Below are positions 36,275-45,579 of a DNA stretch of 64,000 bases, piece after piece. The DNA comes from Rhodospirillaceae bacterium (GTDB taxonomy: Bacteria; Pseudomonadota; Alphaproteobacteria; GCA-2731375). Under the pieces are notes generated by a model, which saw only the letters and a program-made list of their open reading frames with translations, was not told the origin of the DNA and ran no database searches. Numbering within the stretch: the stretch's first letter is position 1; each line of letters begins with the position of its first letter. The stretch covers positions 62,001 through 126,000 of the forward strand of contig JABIWH010000011.1 of assembly GCA_018701215.1 (NCBI GenBank). The letters run 5' to 3'. The translations under genes and the position numbers were made by a program.

Positions 36275-37729
36275 TCAGGGCTTGAGCTTGTCACGTAACA
36301 GCTGATTGACCAGCTGCGGATTGGCCTTGCCCTTGGTGGCCTGCATGACCTGGCCGACGAACCAGCCGATCATCTTTTCCTTGCCGCTTTGGAATTCCGC
36401 CACCTTGTCCGGATTGGCGGCGATGATGGTATCGATCTCGCCCTCGATGGCACCGCTGTCGGAAACCTGTTTCAGGCCCTTTTCCTCGACAATAGCGGCG
36501 GCGTCCTGACCGCTTTCGAACATGATTTCCAAGACGTCCTTGGCGATCTTGCCCGATATGGTGTTGTCGGCGATCAAATCGATCAGGCCGCCCAATTGTC
36601 CGGCGCTGACGGGGCTGTCGGCGATATCGCGCTCCAGCTTTGACAGTTGCGCGAAAAATTCACCCTGGACCCAGTTGGCGGCAACCTTGGCATCGCGGCC
36701 TGTTGCCACTTGCTCATAAAACGCCGCCGTGTCGCGTTCGCTGACCAGGACGCCCGCGTCGTGAGCCGAGAGACCCAATTCGTCCATATAACGTTGCTTC
36801 TTGGTATCGGGCAGCTCGGGCAAGGTAGCCCGGATGCGGTCGACAAATTCGTGGCTGAATTCCAGCGGCAGCAGATCGGGATCGGGGAAATAGCGGTAAT
36901 CGTGCGCCTCTTCCTTGGAGCGCATGGGCCGGGTGGTGCCGGTCTGGGCGTCGAACAGGCGGGTTTCCTGATCAATGCTGCCGCCTTCCTCCAGAATATC
37001 GATCTGGCGGGTGGTTTCATAAGCAATGGCCTGTTGCATGAAGCGGATGGAGTTGACGTTCTTGATCTCCGCCCGTGTACCCAGATCATCGCCCGGACGG
37101 CGCACGGAGACATTGACATCGGCCCGCATGGAGCCTTCCTCCATGTTGCCATCACAGGTGCCAAGATAGCGCAGGATGGCGCGCACCTTGCGCACGTAGG
37201 CACCGGCTTCCTCCGCCGAGCGCATATCGGGCTTGGAGACGATTTCCATCAAGGCAACGCCAGAGCGGTTCAGATCCACATAGGTCTTGGTCGGATGGCG
37301 GTCATGGATGGATTTGCCCGCGTCCTGTTCCAGATGCAGACGCTCAACGCCGATATCCCGGCTGCTGCCGTCCGCCAGATCAACACTGACAATGCCCTCA
37401 CCCACGATGGGCTGCAGGTATTGCGAGATTTGATAGCCCTGGGGCAGATCGGCATAGAAATAGTTTTTCCGATCGAACACCGAATAATTGTTGATCTTGG
37501 CGTTGAGCCCGAGGCCGCTGCGCACCGCCTGTTCCACGGCCATTTCGTTAATCACCGGCAACATGCCCGGCAGGCCCGCGTCAACCAGGCTGACCTGGCT
37601 GTTGGCCTCGGCCCCGAAAGCCGTGGCAGCACCAGAGAACAGCTTTGATTGAGAAATGACCTGGGCATGGACTTCCAGCCCGATGACAACTTCCCAAGGA
37701 CCGGTGGCACCTTCGACATAGTTATTCAT
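36275..37729 (-). CDS. gatB: Asp-tRNA(Asn)/Glu-tRNA(Gln) amidotransferase subunit B
   Basis: A 484-residue tRNA-binding kinase subunit of GatCAB. WEVVIGLEVHAQV, FDRKNYFYADLPQGYQISQ, RLHLEQDAGKSIHD and VDLNRSGVALMEIVS are characteristic, and the C-terminal tail domain is complete. The start at 37729 overlaps the gatA stop (ATGA) and is 6 codons inside the longest possible reading. It makes Gln-tRNA(Gln) or Asn-tRNA(Asn) by phosphorylating the mischarged tRNA. Confidence 0.97.
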   Translation of the reverse strand: MNNYVEGATGPWEVVIGLEVHAQVISQSKLFSGAATAFGAEANSQVSLVDAGLPGMLPVINEMAVEQAVRSGLGLNAKINNYSVFDRKNYFYADLPQGYQISQYLQPIVGEGIVSVDLADGSSRDIGVERLHLEQDAGKSIHDRHPTKTYVDLNRSGVALMEIVSKPDMRSAEEAGAYVRKVRAILRYLGTCDGNMEEGSMRADVNVSVRRPGDDLGTRAEIKNVNSIRFMQQAIAYETTRQIDILEEGGSIDQETRLFDAQTGTTRPMRSKEEAHDYRYFPDPDLLPLEFSHEFVDRIRATLPELPDTKKQRYMDELGLSAHDAGVLVSERDTAAFYEQVATGRDAKVAANWVQGEFFAQLSKLERDIADSPVSAGQLGGLIDLIADNTISGKIAKDVLEIMFESGQDAAAIVEEKGLKQVSDSGAIEGEIDTIIAANPDKVAEFQSGKEKMIGWFVGQVMQATKGKANPQLVNQLLRDKLKP

Positions 37730-39219
37730 GGCGCTGTCCTCCACCATTGCTCGGGCGCCGCGTTGAATGCTGCCGCCGCTTCCAATACGCCGGCGACGCG
37801 AAACATGGTTTCTTCATCGAACGCCGGGGCGAGGACTTGCAGTCCCAGGGGCAGACCCTCGTCGGACAAACCCGCCGGCACCGAGATACCCGGCAGCCCG
37901 GCCAGATTGGCGGGTACGGTGAAGACATCGTTGAGATACATCGCGATGGGATCGTCAGATTTGTCGCCTTGGGCAAAGGCCGCCGATGGCGCCGATGGCG
38001 TCAGAATGGCGTCGACGGTTTGGTAGACGTCACGAAAGTCCTGGGCGATCAAGCGGCGAACCTTTTGTGCCTTCAAATAATAGGCATCGTAATAGCCCGC
38101 CGACAAAACATAGGTGCCGATCAGGACCCGGCGGCGTACCTCGGCGCCGAAACCGGCGGCGCGGGTGTTCTTGTACATTTCGGTCAGATCGCCGCCGTCT
38201 TCCCGCAGGCCGAAACGAACGCCGTCATAGCGCGCCAGGTTCGATGACGCTTCCGCGGGCGCCACGATATAATAGGCCGGCAGGGCGTATTTGGTATGCG
38301 GCAGAGAGATATCGATGATCTCGGCGCCCGCCTCGCGCAACCAGCCGATGCCCTGCTGCCACAAGATCTCGATCTCGCCCGGCATGCCGTCGAGCACATA
38401 CTCCTTGGGCACGCCGATTTTCAGGCCGCGCACATCGCCCGTCAATGCCGCCTCGAAATCCGGCACTGCTTGATTGGCGGAAGTGGAATCCTTTGCGTCA
38501 TAACCGGCCATGGCGCCCAGCATAATAGCGTTATCGCGCACATCGCGCGTTATCGGCCCGGCCTGATCCAGGGACGAGGCGAAAGCAACCACACCCCAGC
38601 GCGAACAACGGCCATAGGTTGGCTTGCAGCCGACGGTGCCGGTAAAGGCCGCCGGCTGGCGGATCGAACCGCCGGTATCCGTCGCCGTCGCGCCCATGGC
38701 GAAACGTCCAGCGACCGCCGTGGCCGAGCCGCCCGACGAGCCGCCAGGCACCAAGGCGCGGTTGTCACCCTGGCGCCGCCAGGGGTTTTGCACCGGGCCG
38801 TGATAGGAAGTTTCGTTGGACGAGCCCATGGCGAACTCGTCCATATTGGTCTTGCCCAGCATGACCGCGCCCGCTTGCCACAGATTGGCGGTCACCGTGC
38901 TTTCATAGGGCGGCGTGAAGCCGTCGAGGATATGGCTGCCGGCGGTGGTCAGAACATCCGTGGTGCAGAACAGATCCTTGATGGCCAGTGGAATGCCTTC
39001 CAGGGCCCCGGCCCCGCCCTTGCCGCGCCGGTTATCAGAGGCCTCGGCCATGGCCAGGGCTATTTCGGGAGTTTCCGTCACCATGGCGTTCAGCGCACCG
39101 GCCTCGGCCATGGCATCAACGTGGCTCTGGGTCAGTTCCCTGGACGACAGATCACCCTTGGCCAACAGATCGCGGGCCTCGGCAATACCGAGTTCGGTTA
39201 GTGCAGTGTGTTCTGGCAT
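37726..39219 (-). CDS. gatA: Asp-tRNA(Asn)/Glu-tRNA(Gln) amidotransferase subunit A
   Basis: A 497-residue amidase-signature enzyme releasing ammonia from glutamine for GatB. The catalytic Lys is in IPLAIKDLF, the cis-Ser and Ser nucleophile in PGGSSGGSATAVAGR and ATDTGGSIRQPAAF. Full family length. Its start codon shares a base with the gatC stop, and its stop overlaps the gatB start, so gatC-gatA-gatB are tightly coupled. Confidence 0.97.
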   Translation of the reverse strand: MPEHTALTELGIAEARDLLAKGDLSSRELTQSHVDAMAEAGALNAMVTETPEIALAMAEASDNRRGKGGAGALEGIPLAIKDLFCTTDVLTTAGSHILDGFTPPYESTVTANLWQAGAVMLGKTNMDEFAMGSSNETSYHGPVQNPWRRQGDNRALVPGGSSGGSATAVAGRFAMGATATDTGGSIRQPAAFTGTVGCKPTYGRCSRWGVVAFASSLDQAGPITRDVRDNAIMLGAMAGYDAKDSTSANQAVPDFEAALTGDVRGLKIGVPKEYVLDGMPGEIEILWQQGIGWLREAGAEIIDISLPHTKYALPAYYIVAPAEASSNLARYDGVRFGLREDGGDLTEMYKNTRAAGFGAEVRRRVLIGTYVLSAGYYDAYYLKAQKVRRLIAQDFRDVYQTVDAILTPSAPSAAFAQGDKSDDPIAMYLNDVFTVPANLAGLPGISVPAGLSDEGLPLGLQVLAPAFDEETMFRVAGVLEAAAAFNAAPEQWWRTAP

Positions 39220-39506
39220 TACTCGATCACCTTGGGTACGGCAAAGAAGCCGTCCCGTCCATCGGGCGCGTTGGCCACGATATCCGCCTGCTTGCCGCCG
39301 TCATTGATGACGTCGGCGCGCCAGCGCAGGGCCTCGTCATGCACCGAAGCCATGGGCGGCACGGCATCCGTATCGACCTCGTTCAGCTGTTCGATCCAAT
39401 TCAGGATACCCGACAGCTCGGCGGCCAGAGGCTCTAACTCGTCCTCGTTGACGCCTATGCGGGCAAGATGGGCAATGCGTGCGACCGTGGCTTTATCGAC
39501 CGACAT
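39219..39506 (-). CDS. gatC: Asp-tRNA(Asn)/Glu-tRNA(Gln) amidotransferase subunit C
   Basis: A 95-residue belt protein holding GatA to GatB. MSVDKATVARIAHLARIGVN and FFAVPKVIE match GatC ends. The start at 39506 is the family N-terminus; ten extra residues are possible from 39536. It is first in the gatCAB operon and divergent from ruvX, with 75 bp between. Confidence 0.95.
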   Translation of the reverse strand: MSVDKATVARIAHLARIGVNEDELEPLAAELSGILNWIEQLNEVDTDAVPPMASVHDEALRWRADVINDGGKQADIVANAPDGRDGFFAVPKVIE

Positions 39507-39581
39507 GTGCGACCTTTCCGGTCCGTTGAAATTCATGGAGTAGCGCCCCTTCCGAAGGGCGCGCGGAAGCTAACATTCGTC

Positions 39582-40049
39582 ATGCCTACGATCAACCCCG
39601 AGGCGCTGCGCGCCGCCGTATCCATACCACAAAGATTGCTGGGCCTGGACCTGGGCACCAAGACCATCGGCCTGGCCCTGTCGGATACCACCTGGGCCAT
39701 TGCCACGCCGCTGGAAACCATTCGGCGGAAGAAATTTAAACTGGATGTGGAGCGCCTGTTCGCCGTGATCGACGAACACGATGTCGGCGGCCTGGTGTTG
39801 GGGTTGCCGTTCAATATGGACGGCAGCGAAGGGCCGCGCTGTCAGTCCACGCGGGCCTTTGCCCAGAACGTGTTAGCGCTGCGCCATCTGCCGATTGTAT
39901 TTCAGGACGAACGCCTTTCCACCGCCGCCGTCCAGCGCATGTTGGTGGACGAAATGGACAGCACCCGTAAACGCCGGGCCGAAGTGGTGGACAAGCTGGC
40001 CGCGGCCTATATCTTGCAGGGCTTGTTGGACCGCCTCAATTTGCAATAG
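39582..40049 (+). CDS. ruvX: putative pre-16S rRNA nuclease / Holliday junction resolvase-like YqgF
   Basis: A 155-residue RNase H-fold protein. LLGLDLGTKTIGLALSD carries the first catalytic Asp; VGGLVLGLPFNMDGSEGPR and FQDERLSTAAVQRML are the family motifs, with a last acidic patch near VDKLAAAYILQ. The start at 39582 matches family length; an upstream in-frame extension has no family features. Relatives process the 5' end of 16S rRNA. Confidence 0.93.
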   Translation: MPTINPEALRAAVSIPQRLLGLDLGTKTIGLALSDTTWAIATPLETIRRKKFKLDVERLFAVIDEHDVGGLVLGLPFNMDGSEGPRCQSTRAFAQNVLALRHLPIVFQDERLSTAAVQRMLVDEMDSTRKRRAEVVDKLAAAYILQGLLDRLNLQ

Positions 40050-40060
40050 AGCCAAACGCC

Positions 40061-41689
40061 ATGCCCGAAACCCTAAAGCTAGCCATCGTCACCGACATCC
40101 ACCATGGCCCAAACAAATTGACCAAGGTTGGCGCGGCGGCATTGCCACTATTGCAGGATTTCAGGGCCTTCGTTGAAGGCTATCAACCGCATTTCATCGC
40201 CGAACTGGGCGACCGGATATCGGATATCGATCCGCAAACCGATCGCGAACAGCTGCGGAAAGTGGCGGACAAATTTTTGGACCTACCCAGCCCGCACCGC
40301 CATCTGATCGGTAATCACGATCAGGTCCATCTAAGTGCCGCCGACAATGCCGAGATCTTACGCCAGGACATGGCCCACTACAGCGTCGATGTGGCTGGGC
40401 GGCATTTGGTGTTTTGGCAGATGGATTGCCAAATTCACCGGCCCCAGGGATTTCTGCCCAACCAGGCCGATCTGGCATGGCTGCGGCAGGATCTGGCGGC
40501 GAGCAATCTACCCTCGATCATCTTTACCCATGTGCCGCTGGATGGCGGTTCGTTGCACGGTAACTACTATTTCGACAACAACATCCGCTCTGGCGGCTTA
40601 CTCCATGCCCGCGAGATCCAGGCTCTAATACGGGATGCCGGCAACGTTATTTTGTGCATCGCGGGTCATGTGCATTGGAATGACGTCAACCTGATCGACG
40701 GTATCCCCTATATTACCGTGCAATCTTTGTCCGAGAGTTTTACCACCGAGGGCGAGGCCGCCGGTGCCTGGGCCAGTATCGAAATCGACCACGAAATCCG
40801 TTGGCGCACCCATGGCCAGGATCCGATTTCCCTGACCGTTCCCGTGCGCGGTCTTAACGCCCGCTGGGTCCAGCCCCTGCCCAGCTTTGAAGAACGTATG
40901 CGCCAGCAAAGCATTCCTGATGGCTTGGACAATATCGCCGGCCTGATCCTGGATATGGACGGGGTGCTTTATCGCGGCGACACGGCCATCCCCGGCGTCG
41001 GGGAAGCAATGGGAAAATTGCAAAACGCGGGCATGGATATGGTCGCATTGACCAACAATGCCCGTGCCTCGGCCCAGGATTACAGTACCAAACTCGCAGA
41101 CATGGGTATCCATCTTGGCGCCGAGCGCATTATCACCGCCGGCCAGGCAATGGCGCAATATCTGGCGACGCAAAGTCAGACGCCGACGGTTTTTGTCGCC
41201 GGCAGCCCGGCTCTGCAACGGGAAATAGAGGCCATTGGTGCCGTTTGCTCCGAACGCCCGGACTTCGTTGTCGCCGGCATTGATCTGGAGATGCCGCTTT
41301 CCGTCCTGGCGGTGGCGGTCGGTCATTTGCATCGGGGGGCCAAATTGGTCGCCACCAATCCCGACAATATGCTGCCCGTCGGCCAGGGCGTGGAACCGGA
41401 AGCCGGCGCCGTCGTGGCGTTCCTGCAGGCCGCCAGCGGTCAGACCGCCTATATCGTCGGCAAGCCGAACCCAGCCATATTTACCCTGGCCCTGGCACGG
41501 CTGGGCCTGCCGACGGACGCTGTCGCCATGGTTGGCGATACGGCGGAAACCGATATCGCCGGGGCCACGTTGGCGGGCCTGCGCTCGATCCAGGTCGCCA
41601 GCGGCAATACCGCCAACGCCGCCAGCCCCCATCAACCGACCGCACATGTGGCGGATCTGCCCACGTTGGCCGATCTTTTGTTGGGCTGA
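40061..41689 (+). CDS. metallophosphoesterase fused to a HAD-superfamily (NagD-type) phosphatase
   Basis: A 542-residue two-domain protein. Residues 1-255 are a calcineurin-like phosphoesterase with all metal motifs: Asp12-x-His14, Gly-Asp51, Gly-Asn85-His86-Asp87, His157 and GHVH (His203, His205). Residues 290-542 are a HAD type IIA phosphatase with DMDGVLYRG (Asp298, Asp300), TNN (331-333), GKPNP (Lys468) and VGDTAETD (Asp493, Asp498), keeping the NagD-like cap. No frameshift or stop separates them. It lies 11 bp after ruvX and 15 bp before an AEC permease. Sequential hydrolysis of a nucleotide-diphospho compound and then a phosphomonoester is an inference; substrates are unknown. Confidence 0.88.
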   Translation: MPETLKLAIVTDIHHGPNKLTKVGAAALPLLQDFRAFVEGYQPHFIAELGDRISDIDPQTDREQLRKVADKFLDLPSPHRHLIGNHDQVHLSAADNAEILRQDMAHYSVDVAGRHLVFWQMDCQIHRPQGFLPNQADLAWLRQDLAASNLPSIIFTHVPLDGGSLHGNYYFDNNIRSGGLLHAREIQALIRDAGNVILCIAGHVHWNDVNLIDGIPYITVQSLSESFTTEGEAAGAWASIEIDHEIRWRTHGQDPISLTVPVRGLNARWVQPLPSFEERMRQQSIPDGLDNIAGLILDMDGVLYRGDTAIPGVGEAMGKLQNAGMDMVALTNNARASAQDYSTKLADMGIHLGAERIITAGQAMAQYLATQSQTPTVFVAGSPALQREIEAIGAVCSERPDFVVAGIDLEMPLSVLAVAVGHLHRGAKLVATNPDNMLPVGQGVEPEAGAVVAFLQAASGQTAYIVGKPNPAIFTLALARLGLPTDAVAMVGDTAETDIAGATLAGLRSIQVASGNTANAASPHQPTAHVADLPTLADLLLG

Positions 41690-41704
41690 GTCCCGGTAAC
41701 GGCC

Positions 41705-42622
41705 ATGGCGACCACACTGACCGTCATCCTACCGATCTTCATGCTGCTTGGCCTGGGCTGGTTGTTACGGCTGCGGCGTTTTCCCGGCGAAGAGTTCTGG
41801 CGTTTGCTGGACCCGCTGGTGTTTTACATTCTGCTGCCCGCCCTGTTGGTGCGCAACTTCGCCAATGTGGATGTCTCGCAATTGGACGTGCTGCCGGCGG
41901 CGGGCGCGGCAGTGCTGATCGTGCTTACCGCCACCGCCGCGTTGTTACTGTTGCGCCGCGTGTTAGCACTGGATGGTCCCGCCTTCACCTCGCTTGTGCA
42001 AAGTACGATCCGGTTCAATTCATATATCGGATTTGCCATCGCCGCCGGGCTCTACCAAACCGCCGGGCTGACCATTTTTTCCGTCATCGTGGCTTTTGTC
42101 ACGCCGCTGGCCAATCTGATTTCAGTCAGCGTCCTGGGCCGCTACGGCAAGAACCGCGGCAACAGCGGCATCGGGAAGTTGCTGTTGACGGTGTTGAGCA
42201 ATCCGATGATCGTGGCGGTGCTTTTAGGTGTTTTCTTGAGTCTCAGCGGCATTGGCCTGCCGTGGGTCCTGGATCCATTTTTTGAAGTCCTGGGCCGCGC
42301 CGCCCTGCCCTTGGGTCTGCTGGCCGCGGGCGCCGGTCTTGACTTTCGGGCCTTGCGCCACAGCGGACAAGCCGTGCTCATGGCGTGCCTGGCCCGCCTC
42401 GTATTGATGCCTCTATTGGCCCTTGTGGCGATCTGGTTTTTTCAGCTGGACGGGCTAAGCCGCATGGCGATTGTGATCTATGCTATAATGCCCGTGCCGC
42501 CGGGTAGCTACATTCTGGCCCGGCAGCTGGGCGGCGATGCAACTTTGCTGGCCACGATTATCGTTGCGAGTACTTTGTTATCGATTGCAACCGTTCCGAT
42601 ATGGCTATTTGTGTTAGGCTAG
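41705..42622 (+). CDS. AEC-family transporter (auxin efflux carrier type)
   Basis: A 305-residue membrane protein with about ten helices, typical of the bacterial AEC permease family (FYILLPALLVRNFANVDVS in the N-terminal half, MPVPPGSYILARQLGGD in the C-terminal half). Members move small organic anions such as malonate or malate; the substrate cannot be read here. It follows the metallophosphoesterase-HAD gene by 15 bp and is probably co-transcribed. Confidence 0.85.
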   Translation: MATTLTVILPIFMLLGLGWLLRLRRFPGEEFWRLLDPLVFYILLPALLVRNFANVDVSQLDVLPAAGAAVLIVLTATAALLLLRRVLALDGPAFTSLVQSTIRFNSYIGFAIAAGLYQTAGLTIFSVIVAFVTPLANLISVSVLGRYGKNRGNSGIGKLLLTVLSNPMIVAVLLGVFLSLSGIGLPWVLDPFFEVLGRAALPLGLLAAGAGLDFRALRHSGQAVLMACLARLVLMPLLALVAIWFFQLDGLSRMAIVIYAIMPVPPGSYILARQLGGDATLLATIIVASTLLSIATVPIWLFVLG

Positions 42623-42727
42623 TAGGGAGCGGCAGCACATCTTGTTTTCTTGTATCTTGATGGCGCAATCGCAACGAAAATTCGATTGAAACATGATATT
42701 GATTTGCGGGCGAGTTAGGTAAGGCAC

Positions 42728-44650
42728 GTGGCAGTAGCATCACAAATAGATCTAATTTTGGCTAGCTTGGAGGCCGTGGATCTGGGGCTGGCCGTTATCG
42801 ACAAACGGCGGAACATTATTTTTTCCAATGATAGGCTGCGGGAATATCTTGATTTACCGGCCGAGCTTTTGGCGGCGGGCCGTGACTTTGCCGAAATATT
42901 ACAGTTTTGCCATGCGCGGGGCGACTGCGACAGCGGTGACTGCGGTGATTGCGGGGACAGCTGTCTGGCAGCCGATACCCGCCTGGCCGAATTGACCGCC
43001 GAGCAAACCCTTGTCCGCGAAATTCTGGGCCCGGGCGGGCGCAATTTGGAATACCGCCAATGCCTTGTCCATAACGGTCATTTTCTGCTGACCTACCGTG
43101 ACATTTCCATCCAACACGCGACGGCGACAAAGGTGGAGTGGGGTGAACAACGTCTACTCGACTTTGCCGAAGCCGGATCGGATTGGTTCTGGGAAATGGA
43201 CGAAAACTACAATTACACCTGGTTCTCTGATAATTTTACGCGGAACGTGGGTCCCGCCGCCGATACCCGTTATGGCAAGAACCGTTTCGAATTGATTGCC
43301 GGATGGGGCACCGAGAATGGTGAACAAATTCACCGTCAAACGCTTGCCGAACGCAGGCCTTTCAAAAATCTTGTGACGCGACCGAAGTTTGATGATGATC
43401 GGGAAGTCTGGCTTCGCACATCCGGCACACCTTTTTTTGACCGCGAAGACAATTTTCGCGGCTACCGTGGGGTCGCCTCGGATATTACCGCGGAAATGGC
43501 ATTTCACGATCAGACAAAATCAGATGGCGAACGTATTGCCGGCGCCATGGATCATCTGAACGAAACCATCGCGCTGTTCGACGATCAAGACCGCCTCGTG
43601 TTCTGCAACAACGCTTTCCGCGCCTTGAACCATCGAATTATCTCGATCATAACCCCGGGCGTCACTTTCGAGGAGATCATCAGGGCGAACATTGCGATTG
43701 GTTATTTCGGAGATATAACCATCCTCGTAGAGGATTTTGTCCAACAACGAATGAGTAATTTTCACAATCCAGGCGACCCTGTTGATATGGCATTAGGTAG
43801 TGATGCCTGGGTCCGGGAAACCATTCAATTGCTGGATACTGGCGAACGGGTTCTAACCGCGAATGACATTACCAACCTGAAACAGGCGGAAACGGACCTG
43901 CGCACCGCCAAGGAGCAGGCGGAACAGGCCAACCGGGCGAAATCCATGTTCCTTGCCAACATGAGCCACGAATTGCGGACGCCCTTGAACGCCATCTCCG
44001 GGTTTTCGGAAATTATCGGACAAGAGCTGTTTGGTGACTTGGGAGATCCACATTACAAGGAATACGCTCAGGATATTCATGCCAGCGGCCAGCATTTACT
44101 GGCCATCATCAATGATATCCTCGATCTGTCGCGGATCGAAGAGGGTCAGGACACCTTGGAAGAGTCGGAAAACGATATCAGCGATGTGATCCACGCCTGC
44201 ATGCCCCTTGTGAGGGAACGAGCAGCGGCGGCCCGGGTTCGGATCGAATTGGACGTTGCGGACGGACTGCCGACAATCCTGCTCGACCTCAGGCGGATCA
44301 AGCAGGTTTTAATCAACCTGTTGTCCAACGCCATCAAATTCACGGAACCGGGTGGCACAATCACCATTAGCGCGGCGATTGATGAAAGCGGTGGCATGAC
44401 GATCGCGGTCCGAGACACCGGCATCGGTATGCGCCAAGACGAAATCCCCAAGGCGCTGGAGCCCTTCGGGCAAATAGACTCGTCGCTTGCCCGCCGCTAC
44501 GAAGGCACCGGCCTGGGCCTCTCCCTGGCCAAACAATTGACGGAAACCCATGGCGGGCAACTGCAAATCGAGAGTCAAATCGATGTTGGTACAACCGTTA
44601 ATGTATCGCTGCCGGCGGAACGCCTCACGGCAACGGGCGGTCTAGGATAA
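42728..44650 (+). CDS. PAS-domain sensor histidine kinase with a cysteine-rich insert
   Basis: A 640-residue soluble kinase starting at GTG (TAAGG 4 bp upstream). Three PAS-type domains lie at about 8-130, 138-265 and 270-385; the last two resemble PAS domains of the 915-residue kinase at 3152-5899. HisKA has SMFLANMSHELRTPLNAISG; HATPase has NLLSNAIKFTE, RDTGIGM and GTGLGLSLAKQL. There is no receiver domain, so it must phosphorylate another protein. Oddity: the first PAS domain contains Cys61, 67, 72, 75 and 79 in a Gly-Asp-Cys repeat, possibly a metal or redox site. Confidence 0.9.
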   Translation: MAVASQIDLILASLEAVDLGLAVIDKRRNIIFSNDRLREYLDLPAELLAAGRDFAEILQFCHARGDCDSGDCGDCGDSCLAADTRLAELTAEQTLVREILGPGGRNLEYRQCLVHNGHFLLTYRDISIQHATATKVEWGEQRLLDFAEAGSDWFWEMDENYNYTWFSDNFTRNVGPAADTRYGKNRFELIAGWGTENGEQIHRQTLAERRPFKNLVTRPKFDDDREVWLRTSGTPFFDREDNFRGYRGVASDITAEMAFHDQTKSDGERIAGAMDHLNETIALFDDQDRLVFCNNAFRALNHRIISIITPGVTFEEIIRANIAIGYFGDITILVEDFVQQRMSNFHNPGDPVDMALGSDAWVRETIQLLDTGERVLTANDITNLKQAETDLRTAKEQAEQANRAKSMFLANMSHELRTPLNAISGFSEIIGQELFGDLGDPHYKEYAQDIHASGQHLLAIINDILDLSRIEEGQDTLEESENDISDVIHACMPLVRERAAAARVRIELDVADGLPTILLDLRRIKQVLINLLSNAIKFTEPGGTITISAAIDESGGMTIAVRDTGIGMRQDEIPKALEPFGQIDSSLARRYEGTGLGLSLAKQLTETHGGQLQIESQIDVGTTVNVSLPAERLTATGGLG

Positions 44651-44718
44651 GTCAAAGACCGCAGCGCTGCGCTGCTCGAGGTTTTATTAATGGTAATCCT
44701 TGCAAAGATTCTGAATCC

Positions 44719-45579
44719 TTAAAATGGCTTGTCGCCTTTCAAGGTTACACGATGCAAAAGCCGGGTATGGCCGTGATAGTCATTGACCGGATAATGCTGG
44801 GCGCAACGATTATCCCAAAATGCCAACGAACCCGGCGTCCAGATAAAGCGGCAGCTGAACTCCGGCTTGATCTGATGGTGGTAAAGAAAATCCAAAATCG
44901 GCGCGCTTTCCTCTTCCGTCATGCCGGCGAAGCGAACTGTATGGCCAATATTTACGAACAATGCCTTGCGCCCGGTCTCGGGATGGGTGCGGACCACGGG
45001 ATGCTCGGCCTGCATGGTTTTTTCCGCCAGACCGGTGCCGGAATCCGCAACCCGCCCCGCACGGGTTTTCGCCGCACTGCCCTTGGTGGCACTGTTAATT
45101 GCCGTCAGTCCGTCAAGAAATTTCCGCAGCGGTTCCGACAGGGTTTCGTAGGCCTGGTATTGATTGGCGAACAATGTATCACCACCCGATGGAGGCAGCT
45201 CCTTGGCATATAGCACGGTGCCCATGGGGGGTTCGGGCTGATAGACCGTGTCGGAATGCCAAATGCCGCCGAAATTTACCGTTTCCTCGGGCAATTTCAA
45301 AATCGGTGTAATTTCCGGATAATCTTCCAGGCCCTTTACGAAAGGATAAATATCCGGCTCGCCAAAATGCCGGACAAAGGCCAATTGTTGCGCTGGCGTG
45401 ATCTCCTGGTCGCGGAAAAATATAACCAAATGATCCAATAACGCCTGGCGAAGTTCGGAGACGGTCGCCGCCGATAGCGCTTCGCCTATATCGATACCGC
45501 TGATTTCCGCGCCAATACCGCCCGTTACCGGCCGCACTTCAATTCTCGCCGTGTTTGAAATCGCTGAATTTGTCGTCAT
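44719..45579 (-). CDS. TauD/TfdA-family 2-oxoglutarate-dependent dioxygenase
   Basis: A 286-residue Fe(II)/2-oxoglutarate enzyme. The facial triad is His108-x-Asp110 (WHSDTVY) and His262 (CAQHYPVNDY), with Arg273 positioned for 2-oxoglutarate. Length is usual. Family members hydroxylate taurine, alkylsulfates, phenoxyacids or quaternary amines; the substrate is unknown. Its ATG overlaps the stop of the Rieske oxygenase gene (ATGA), so both are made together and may act on the same compound. Confidence 0.88.
   Translation of the reverse strand: MTTNSAISNTARIEVRPVTGGIGAEISGIDIGEALSAATVSELRQALLDHLVIFFRDQEITPAQQLAFVRHFGEPDIYPFVKGLEDYPEITPILKLPEETVNFGGIWHSDTVYQPEPPMGTVLYAKELPPSGGDTLFANQYQAYETLSEPLRKFLDGLTAINSATKGSAAKTRAGRVADSGTGLAEKTMQAEHPVVRTHPETGRKALFVNIGHTVRFAGMTEEESAPILDFLYHHQIKPEFSCRFIWTPGSLAFWDNRCAQHYPVNDYHGHTRLLHRVTLKGDKPF

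Noticed and set aside
44667..44690. GCAGCG/CGCTGC hairpin followed by TTTTATT after the PAS kinase gene
   Set aside because: A 6-bp stem with a gap before a short T-run; it might end transcription but the evidence is weaker than for the listed terminators.
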